This document shows positions 39,085 to 44,102 of a stretch of DNA of 44,102 bases, in pieces. Positions within the stretch are counted from its first letter, which is position 1, and every line of letters begins with the position of its first letter. The DNA is from a virus. A program made the translations under genes and the position numbers. A model generated the notes under the pieces. That model was not told the origin of the DNA, made no database searches, and saw nothing but the letters and a program-made list of their open reading frames with translations. The stretch covers positions 1 through 44,102 of IMG/VR virus record IMGVR_UViG_3300009506_001799; one strand, written 5' to 3'.

Positions 39085-39861
39085 ATGCGATTCATCAACT
39101 ACCACGTCAGAGAGACGCCGAATCTTGGCGACCGCGTCTCCGCGCCCCTGATGTATTGGGGCGCGTGCGTTGTCCTCGAGGACCTCGGCGCAGCCGATCG
39201 CGACGAGCTTCAGGACGACGACGTGGTCGTGATCGGTGGCGGCGGCCTCCTCTTCGACAAGCTCGGCCCGCTCGAGCAGATCATCGTCGACCTCCTCGAG
39301 CAACCGCGGCAATACAAGGTCGTGGTTTGGGGAGCCGGCCACAACAGCTCCCGCGACGACGGCGTCTACCCGGCGTGGCTCGAGCTCGCCGACCTGGTCG
39401 GCGTGCGCGACTGGCGCGGGGGGTACACCTGGGCGCCGTGCCCGAGCTGTATGGCGCCGCTCTTCGATGATGCTCCGCCGCCGCGGTACCCGGTCGTGAT
39501 CTATGACCACTACCCGCGGCCGGTGCCGTTCATGCCGAATCGCTCGATGCCGCGCGCGTCGAACTACATGTTCCGGACGTACAGTGCGGCGATCGAGTTC
39601 CTCGCAGCCGGCGAGACCGTGGTCACCTCGTCGTACCACGGCGCATATTGGGCGACGCTGCTCGGCCGGCGCGTGATCACCTACGGGCATAGCTCGAAGT
39701 TCCGCCAGATGCGCCACACCCCGCTGCACCTCGACGACGACACGCCCTGGCAGCCGATGGTCGAGTCGGCGCCGCGGTACCCCGACGCGCTGCTCGACTG
39801 CATCCGCGCCACGATGTCATTCGGCCAGCAGGTCGTCGAGCTGGCAGGAAAGAGGAGATGA
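39085..39861 (+). CDS. Polysaccharide pyruvyl transferase-like enzyme
   Basis: A 258-aa protein with the CsaB/WcaK-type (PF04230) pattern: NLGDRVSAPLMYWGA near the N-terminus, VVIGGGGLLFD, VVVWGAGHN, LADLVGVRDW and a late VVTSSYHGAYWATLLGRRVI. Members transfer a pyruvyl group from PEP to cell-surface polysaccharide sugars. Length is on the short side. ATG 39085 has AGAGGA upstream. A GTG at 38980 overlapping the previous stop would add a His/Arg-rich 35 residues. The gene could alter the host surface, perhaps blocking superinfection (inference). Confidence 0.75.
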   Translation: MRFINYHVRETPNLGDRVSAPLMYWGACVVLEDLGAADRDELQDDDVVVIGGGGLLFDKLGPLEQIIVDLLEQPRQYKVVVWGAGHNSSRDDGVYPAWLELADLVGVRDWRGGYTWAPCPSCMAPLFDDAPPPRYPVVIYDHYPRPVPFMPNRSMPRASNYMFRTYSAAIEFLAAGETVVTSSYHGAYWATLLGRRVITYGHSSKFRQMRHTPLHLDDDTPWQPMVESAPRYPDALLDCIRATMSFGQQVVELAGKRR

Positions 39862-40715
39862 TGGGACTCAAGAGCAAGATCGCGTGGACAGACCACACGT
39901 GGAACCCGTGGACGGGCTGCTCGCCCGTCTCTGAGGGTTGCCAGCACTGCTACATGGAGCGCTGGGCCGAGCGCAGCGGTCGCAATGCGCAGGAGGTGAA
40001 GCGCTCGAGCGACAAGGTCTTCATGTTCCCGCTGAACAAGCGCGTAAAACCGGGCGACCACGTGTTCGTCTGCTCGCTCTCCGACTTCTTCCATCCCGGC
40101 ATCCCGGATGAAGCGCGCGACCAGGCGTTCGCCCTGATGGCGATGCGCGACGACGTGCGGTTCCTGCTGCTGACCAAGCGGGTCGGCTACATGCACCGGT
40201 ACATGTACCAGCTGGGCGCCGGCATGCGCAACGTGGCAGGCCAGGCCGGCAGGATCGCCGGGCCGATCGCCGCGGCGGGCGCTGCGGTGCTTCTGGAAGT
40301 CGGGCTGCCGAATGTCTGGCTCGGTGTCACGGCGGAGAATCAGAAGCGAGCGGAGGAGCGGCTCCCGCTGCTGCTCGACATCAAGTGGCCGGGCAAGCGG
40401 TTCGTCTCGATCGAGCCGATGCTCGGACCCGTGGACATCGAGCCGTTCCTCCCGGCGTTCGTGCCGCTTTCGACCCCGGACCGACCAGGTCCACAGCCCA
40501 CCGAGTACGCTCCCGGCCTCGACTGGGTGATCGTCGGCGGCGAGAGCGGTCGCGGATGCCGGCCCATGGATCTCGCCTGGGCCGAGGTACTGCGCGACCA
40601 CTGCGCCCGAGAACGCGTGCCGTTCTTCATGAAGCAGCTCGGCGGCTGGCCCGACAAGCGCGACCAGCTCGAGGACCTGCCGGAGGACCTGCGGGTGAGG
40701 GAGGTGCCGGAGTGA
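39858..40715 (+). CDS. DUF5131 (phage Gp37/Gp68) radical-SAM-like protein
   Basis: A 285-aa protein of the DUF5131 family, frequently encoded by phages. Its N-terminus SKIAWTDHTWNPWTGC, then C21-x6-C28-x2-C31 (CSPVSEGCQHC), resembles a radical SAM cluster motif of the photoproduct-lyase type. The rest has the family's VFVCSLSDFFH, LLLTKR, WLGVTAEN and VIVGGESG segments. Reaction and substrate are unknown. ATG 39858 overlaps the previous stop, and the next codon is also ATG (39861). It is tightly coupled to the pyruvyl-transferase-like gene. Confidence 0.82.
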   Translation: MMGLKSKIAWTDHTWNPWTGCSPVSEGCQHCYMERWAERSGRNAQEVKRSSDKVFMFPLNKRVKPGDHVFVCSLSDFFHPGIPDEARDQAFALMAMRDDVRFLLLTKRVGYMHRYMYQLGAGMRNVAGQAGRIAGPIAAAGAAVLLEVGLPNVWLGVTAENQKRAEERLPLLLDIKWPGKRFVSIEPMLGPVDIEPFLPAFVPLSTPDRPGPQPTEYAPGLDWVIVGGESGRGCRPMDLAWAEVLRDHCARERVPFFMKQLGGWPDKRDQLEDLPEDLRVREVPE

Positions 40716-40879
40716 GCAAGAAGCCAAGGCTGTTGCCAATGCGCGAGTGTCATCACTACGAACACGGCGACCCGTCTCCGTGTGCGAACGATCGGTGCCC
40801 ACGCAAGAAGCGGTGCGAGGCACAGCGCCGCGAGGACGCGAGAATCGCGTACCTCGATCTGCTCGACACTGAGCCGTGA
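40712..40879 (+). CDS. Small Cys/His-rich protein (55 aa)
   Basis: GTG 40712 overlaps the DUF5131 stop. Contains MRECHHYEHG, PCANDRC and KKRCEAQ, so four or more Cys/His ligands could bind one metal. Basic overall. Function unknown. Confidence 0.5.
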   Translation: MSKKPRLLPMRECHHYEHGDPSPCANDRCPRKKRCEAQRREDARIAYLDLLDTEP

Positions 40880-40892
40880 ACAGGAGGCGTCC

Positions 40893-41177
40893 ATGAGCGT
40901 CCACTGCGAGTACTGCGGAACGGCGGCAGGGAAAGGCTACACCCTCAGCCACCGCGAGACCTGCCCCGAAGTCACGCAGCAAGGGAAGTGCGCCATATGC
41001 GGGAAGCGGCCAGGCCGCGAGTGGCGCTTCCCGATGTCGTGGTGCTGCCGCTGCGGATCGTGGGTATGCCCGGCCTGTCAGGATCTCCGTCACGGCCGGC
41101 CCCGAGGGGCTCACTATCAGTGCATCTGCAAGAGGTGTGGGACTGCCGACGTGAGCACGGGAGGCAAGAATGAGTAA
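40893..41177 (+). CDS. Multi-zinc-ribbon protein (94 aa)
   Basis: ATG 40893 with AGGAGG 5 bases upstream. At least ten cysteines occur in CEYC, CAIC, CCRC, CPAC and CKRC pairs, with two conserved His, suggesting two or three structural zinc sites. It overlaps the following gene by 8 bases. It is among the most Cys-rich of the many such proteins in this arm. Function unknown. Confidence 0.6.
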   Translation: MSVHCEYCGTAAGKGYTLSHRETCPEVTQQGKCAICGKRPGREWRFPMSWCCRCGSWVCPACQDLRHGRPRGAHYQCICKRCGTADVSTGGKNE

Positions 41178-41655
41178 GAAGGGAACCGAGGAGCACCTCA
41201 CGGAGATCGCCGCGGGCCTTCCCCGCGAGGCGCTCGAGCGGATTGCGGTCGTCGCGTGCCAGACGCTCGAGACCGTCGACAACTGGCTCGGCCAGGCGTC
41301 AACGCGCAACGCGGCCGCGGATGCGTTGTGGCGCCTGCGCCGGCTCCTGTGGGATGCCGACATGCGCGCCAACCCGTGGGAGGATCTCAAATGGCGGGGC
41401 TCAGTCTTCGAGTACCTGAAGCGCGCCGGCTTCCGCCTGGCGCCGGACGGCGTCCGCCAGGAGCTCAAGACCGACAAGCCATGGGAATGGCCGACGGGGC
41501 CGTTCCTCGAAGATGTGCTGAAGGAGCTGCGCGACACAGTCCACACGCTCAAAGCGAGCTCGGAGGCCTATGCCGAGCAGAAGTGTAAGGGATGGAGGCT
41601 GCGCGCGCTCGCGGCGGAGATGGCGCTCGAGGACGCGGTGAGAGGCAAGCCATGA
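41170..41655 (+). CDS. Helical hypothetical protein (161 aa)
   Basis: Unrecognised. Predominantly helical with several tryptophans (VDNWLGQASTRNAAADALWRLRRLLWDAD), then an amphipathic helix (LEDVLKELRDTVHTLKASSEAYAEQ). No catalytic motif. It overlaps both neighbours, supporting it as a gene in the early operon. Confidence 0.55.
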   Translation: MSKKGTEEHLTEIAAGLPREALERIAVVACQTLETVDNWLGQASTRNAAADALWRLRRLLWDADMRANPWEDLKWRGSVFEYLKRAGFRLAPDGVRQELKTDKPWEWPTGPFLEDVLKELRDTVHTLKASSEAYAEQKCKGWRLRALAAEMALEDAVRGKP

Positions 41656-42056
41656 AGCGCCCCGATACCTGCTGTGCGTGCGGTTCATACGAGCACCAGG
41701 TCCCGATGCCGCTGCGCGGCCGGCGCCAGGACATTGACATGTGCGTGGCGGACCTCGTCGCGGCGCTGAACGCTGCGGGCGTCATCACCACCGCATCCTG
41801 CTGCGGGCACAACGAACGACACGGCAGGATCCTGCTCGAGGACGGGCGCGTGCTGGTAGTTGTCAGCCCTGAATCGATCGAGCGTGTGGAGCGTAAGGAC
41901 GAGGTCGAGATCCTGTGGGGCTGCGCGTTCCATGCGCGAGACGTTCCACTCGCGGTCGGAGATTCGCGGCCGTGGACCACGTGCCCACAGTGCCACATCT
42001 CATATCGCCCAGCCGATGGCGAGCACGTTTGTCCGGTGTCGCAGAAACTGAAGTAG
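41652..42056 (+). CDS. Phage protein with SCCGH motif and Cys pairs (134 aa)
   Basis: ATGA overlap with the previous gene. CCACGSYE at the start, VADLVAALNAAGVITTASCCGHNE in the middle, and TCPQC / HVCP near the end. The LVAALNxxGVxTTASCCGH segment resembles a small protein family recurrent in phages and plasmids. One or two zinc sites are likely. Function unknown. Confidence 0.6.
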   Translation: MKRPDTCCACGSYEHQVPMPLRGRRQDIDMCVADLVAALNAAGVITTASCCGHNERHGRILLEDGRVLVVVSPESIERVERKDEVEILWGCAFHARDVPLAVGDSRPWTTCPQCHISYRPADGEHVCPVSQKLK

Positions 42057-42083
42057 AGGGGCATTCCAGTCTAGGGGTGAGTG

Positions 42084-42425
42084 ATGAAAGCAAAGCCATA
42101 TCGCGCCAAGTCTGCGGGCGGCACGCTCCGGGAGTGCACGCCGTCGGAGGCATCGCATGTCTGGTTGTGTACGCCCACGGGCAATCATCTCATCAGGGTG
42201 TCGTGGAAGGACGGCGACACGGTGGAGCGAGAGAAGGGGTATCCCTGCTGGGAGTGGAACGGTGACGTGGACAGGCCGACTATCACGCCGTCCATCCTCT
42301 GCGTGCGTCTCGGTAAGACTCCCCGCAACCACTTCTTCATCCGCGAGGGCAACGTCCAGTATCTCACCGACTGCGAGCATGAGTACGCCGGGAAGACGAT
42401 CCCGCTGCTCGATGTGGACATGTAG
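42084..42425 (+). CDS. DUF6527-like protein (113 aa)
   Basis: CTPTGNHLIRVSW, then CWEWNGDVDRPTITPSILC, RNHFFIREGNVQYLTDCEHEYAGKTIPL: this order matches DUF6527 proteins well (C..Cg.H, W.wnG...PT.tPSI, cH.fi.dG.iqfl.D..H). From memory, such proteins occur next to bacterial ubiquitin-like and adenylyltransferase genes, but also alone in phages. ATG at 42084 follows an in-frame GTG at 42081. It is coded after a short 27-bp gap. Confidence 0.65.
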   Translation: MKAKPYRAKSAGGTLRECTPSEASHVWLCTPTGNHLIRVSWKDGDTVEREKGYPCWEWNGDVDRPTITPSILCVRLGKTPRNHFFIREGNVQYLTDCEHEYAGKTIPLLDVDM

Positions 42426-42440
42426 TGGAAAGAGTATCCG

Positions 42441-42884
42441 ATGGCGACTGAGGCGATGGGACGCTCAGAGCAAGCAACGACCGATGCCCTCCAGGAGCTG
42501 CGCGCAGCGGCCGACAAGTGCAGGACCGCAATGCAGGCGTTGAAGGAGAGCGGCATACGACGGACCGCCCCGATCCGTCGCGCGCTCGAATGGTCCGCCG
42601 AGGCCGCGATGCGTGGCCACAAGGCGATTCTGATGGCCCTCGACAAGTGGGGCCGATATCGCAGAGAGGCTTTCGGCATGCGGTGCCACAAGTGCGGCGG
42701 AACGGACGGCGTGCAGATGGTCGAGCCGCGTTACGGGTTCGGGCCGTCCGCGGGGTGGAGCAAGAAGCGCCCCTGGTGCTGTCGATGTCGGCACCGAAGT
42801 CGTGGCCAGTGGCGTTGGCCACCGAGGGCCACAGCGGATCGCGGGCCGTATGTCCCGCGTGGCTACTTCGGCAAGGTGAAGTAG
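42441..42884 (+). CDS. Zinc-ribbon hypothetical protein (147 aa)
   Basis: The first 85 residues are helical (LQELRAAADKCRTAMQAL, then RRALEWSAEAAMRGHKA). The C-terminal third has MRCHKCGG and a CCRCRH pair, forming a likely zinc ribbon, then a basic tail. Function unknown. It is separated by 15 bp from the previous gene. Confidence 0.5.
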   Translation: MATEAMGRSEQATTDALQELRAAADKCRTAMQALKESGIRRTAPIRRALEWSAEAAMRGHKAILMALDKWGRYRREAFGMRCHKCGGTDGVQMVEPRYGFGPSAGWSKKRPWCCRCRHRSRGQWRWPPRATADRGPYVPRGYFGKVK

Positions 42885-42897
42885 AGGAGGCGTCGGA

Positions 42898-43083
42898 GTG
42901 AGGTCTGTGCTGCTCATGCTCGCGTGGCTGTGGGTTGCGGCGAATGTGGCGCGGTACGTTCGCGAACTACTCACTCGGCGGGTGTGGCGAGAGGAGGGGT
43001 CTGATGTCGAAGAAGCGCCGAATCGGATGTCTGAAGACGCGGCGTCCAAAGCGCCAGGAGACGCCGCCGAAGCGGACACGTAG
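42898..43083 (+). CDS. Small single-span membrane protein (61 aa)
   Basis: GTG start at 42898 with GAGGAGG a short distance upstream. The N-terminus is hydrophobic (VLLMLAWLWVAANVARYV), then charged. It overlaps the next gene by 80 bases in another frame, so it is less certain than its neighbours. If real it would sit in the inner membrane. Confidence 0.4.
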   Translation: MRSVLLMLAWLWVAANVARYVRELLTRRVWREEGSDVEEAPNRMSEDAASKAPGDAAEADT

Positions 43084-43330
43084 AGAGTCATGGCCAACGT
43101 GCCGGCACCCGGATCGCGACGCGCCGGGCACGATCTGCGGTTACCCGTTGCCCTGCCCCTATCACACGGCTACCATCGACTACACACGTGAGCCGGCTGA
43201 ACTCAGGATCCCGCTCCCCGGCACGCGGGCGATCCGCGCCCGCCAGCGCCTCGCCGAGATCGGAGCGGCCTTGGACGAGGAGACCGTCGACGTGGTTGTC
43301 CGCTCACGGTCCGGGAGGAAGAAGAGATGA
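43004..43330 (+). CDS. Basic Cys/His protein (108 aa)
   Basis: ATG 43004 is preceded by GGAGGGG. The first 40 residues are very basic (KKRRIGCLKTRRPKRQ), then CRHPDRDAPGTICGYPLPCPYH with four Cys/His groups, then a helical end. It may bind nucleic acid. Function unknown. Confidence 0.5.
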   Translation: MSKKRRIGCLKTRRPKRQETPPKRTRRESWPTCRHPDRDAPGTICGYPLPCPYHTATIDYTREPAELRIPLPGTRAIRARQRLAEIGAALDEETVDVVVRSRSGRKKR

Positions 43331-43527
43331 CACTGGTCACGATGCAGGTGCGGGAAGTCACCGGCAGATCCAAAGACACCGTCAATGCCACGCTCGGCAC
43401 CATGCCAGTTGGGGCGATCGGCATCGTGAGTCCGTTCGGCGATCGCGCGCCGCAGTCTCTAGATCGCATGCACGTGGCGATCCGAACACGGCTCGCTCAC
43501 GACCTTCGCGAGAGAGGAGGACCGTGA
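43327..43527 (+). CDS. Small hypothetical protein (66 aa)
   Basis: ATG 43327 overlaps the previous stop (ATGA). Sequence MTLVTMQVREVTGRSKDTVN and GAIGIVSPFGDRAPQSLDR. No family recognised. It overlaps the next start by one base, supporting an operon member. Confidence 0.45.
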   Translation: MTLVTMQVREVTGRSKDTVNATLGTMPVGAIGIVSPFGDRAPQSLDRMHVAIRTRLAHDLRERGGP

Positions 43528-43958
43528 TGCCTGTGCCGGGAAAGCGAGCCGAGTGCGCCGGCTGCGCCAAACGAACGCTCGGCCCATTGCCAGCCGGCGA
43601 TGACGAAGACAACTGGCTATGCGAGATTCCAGATCCTCTTGTGATGAAGGCCATCGACAAGAACACGTCATCCGGCAGGTGTCAACTCCGCGAGCAGAAT
43701 CGGTACATTGAACATGTTGGCGTTGCTACAGACGTCGTGTCGTCGGCTGCGGTTGAACTCAAGCTGATCCCTCACCCGCAACGGAAGATCCAGATCTTCG
43801 CTCGCGGAGATAGGTTGGTGATCCAACTGCTGTCTGCGCGAGGCAGCTATGAGTACGAGTTTCCGACCAAGCTGCCGATCGACTCTTTCCGCGAGCAACT
43901 CACCAGGTGCGCACCGCACTTTCTCACGGAATGGTTCCAACCTCCGTCTCAGTCATAA
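43527..43958 (+). CDS. Last early-arm protein, zinc-binding N-terminus (143 aa)
   Basis: ATG 43527 follows GAGAGGAGG by 6 bases. CAGCAKRTLGP begins the protein, with further Cys at about 37 and 57. The second half is beta-rich (IQIFARGDRLVIQLLSARGSYEYEF). Function unknown. It is the last gene before the right genome end. Confidence 0.5.
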   Translation: MPVPGKRAECAGCAKRTLGPLPAGDDEDNWLCEIPDPLVMKAIDKNTSSGRCQLREQNRYIEHVGVATDVVSSAAVELKLIPHPQRKIQIFARGDRLVIQLLSARGSYEYEFPTKLPIDSFREQLTRCAPHFLTEWFQPPSQS

Positions 43959-43978
43959 GTTTAATAACACCGTTGACC

Positions 43979-44027
43979 GGCTGCGGCACCCCGTGGCCCC
44001 CTGGTCCGCCGCCTCATTGCCGCAGCC
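43979..44027 (+). terminator. Inverted repeat after the last early gene
   Basis: GGCTGCGGCA (43979-43988) and TGCCGCAGCC (44018-44027) are a perfect 10-bp stem separated by 29 bases, 20 bases after the last stop and just before the right-end sites. No U-tract follows, so intrinsic termination is uncertain. It may stop early transcription running into host DNA. Confidence 0.45.
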
Positions 44028-44048
44028 GTCGCGCATTTGCCCCGACGA

Positions 44049-44070
44049 GGGTCGGACACGAATTAACGCA
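44049..44070 (-). repeat. Right-end transposase-binding-type site R2
   Basis: On the minus strand it begins TGCGTTAATTCGTG, 32 bases from the right terminus, matching L1 at 11 of 14 bases. It ends in the complement of GGGTCGGACA, as does L2's interior. Offset and period mirror the left end. Confidence 0.75.
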
Positions 44071-44092
44071 CGCGAAGCCGATCCTTGACGCA
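44071..44092 (-). repeat. Right-end transposase-binding-type site R1
   Basis: Minus-strand unit beginning TGCGTCAAGGATCG, starting 10 bases from the right terminus, directly adjacent to R2 with a 22-bp period. The first 8 bases fit the shared pattern TGC-R-Y-Y-AA. The terminal 10 bases (TGAGCCGGCC on this strand) partly match the left terminus (TGTATCCGCC). Confidence 0.7.
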
Positions 44093-44102
44093 GGCCGGCT
44101 CA

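Larger units (their letters stand above)
4..44102. mobile_element. Complete Mu-like transposable phage genome
   Basis: The window spans a full set of transposition, regulation, head and tail genes. Base 4 starts TG and base 44102 ends CA, as in Mu-class elements. From each end inward, repeats beginning TGCACTAA (left) or TGCGTCAA/TGCGTTAA (right, reverse complement) start at offsets 10 and 32, so both ends have the same two-site, 22-bp-period geometry in inverted orientation. Bases 1-3 (cgg) would be host or assembly flank. With so little flank the 5-bp target duplication expected of Mu relatives cannot be checked. The divergent early/late arrangement resembles that known for BcepMu more than Mu itself. 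Confidence 0.85.

Noticed and set aside
1-44102. CRISPR arrays, tRNA or rRNA genes, insertion sequences inside the phage
   Set aside because: No regularly spaced repeats, cloverleaf sequences or second transposase were seen.

Overview
This window reads as one complete genome of a temperate, transposable (Mu-type) phage, about 44.1 kb, GC-rich apart from a short accessory stretch near 25.7-27 kb. The ends support this. Base 4 begins 5'-TG, base 44102 ends CA-3', and each end carries two related binding-site-like repeats at the same offsets, 10 and 32 bases in, a 22-bp period, in inverted orientation. Only 3 bases of possible host flank are present. A DDE transposase of the MuA class and a MuB/TnsC-type ATPase are present. 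The host cannot be named. High GC and LPS-type glycosyltransferase homology suggest a GC-rich Gram-negative bacterium (inference).

Layout: two divergent arms meet near 25.6-27.7 kb. The leftward arm (minus strand, 25.6 kb down to 0.26 kb) holds the virion genes in packaging-to-tail order: small and large terminase, portal, a glycosyltransferase/O-methyltransferase insert, Mu F-like head protein, prohead protease with nested scaffold, decoration-like protein, major capsid, connector genes, tail fibre, tail terminator, tail tube, tail chaperones with a -1 frameshift, tape measure and tail hub. No sheath gene is seen, so a long non-contractile tail (siphovirus) is likely. The arm ends with a radical-SAM/SPASM enzyme, a GT9-like glycosyltransferase and a small protein.

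The centre holds a leftward operon of an S24-type repressor and a C-type-lectin protein. Facing it rightward is a consensus-like early promoter, TTGACA-17-TACATT, whose spacer holds a perfect CCCAAC-ATT-GTTGGG operator. Two more copies of the operator lie 32 and 131 bp to its left. The rightward early arm (27.7-44 kb) encodes a small HTH regulator, a DUF2924-like protein, a sulfotransferase-like protein, a coiled-coil HTH protein, transposase, ATPase, a phage sigma factor, GemA-like protein, an ASCH protein, a polysaccharide pyruvyl-transferase-like enzyme, a DUF5131 radical-SAM-like protein and many small, tightly overlapped Cys-rich proteins. No lysis cassette could be recognised.

The most striking feature is at the left end. 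The tail hub protein carries a 113-residue C-terminal extension with 20 cysteines, and the next gene, 24 bp downstream, encodes a SPASM-class radical SAM enzyme, a class that typically modifies ribosomally made peptides. I propose that the phage crosslinks or otherwise modifies its own tail-tip protein. A second theme is an intergenic motif, GTCGGACA, found near both ends, upstream of the two late gene blocks and in the leader of the transposition block. It may be the recognition site of the phage sigma factor or another regulator.
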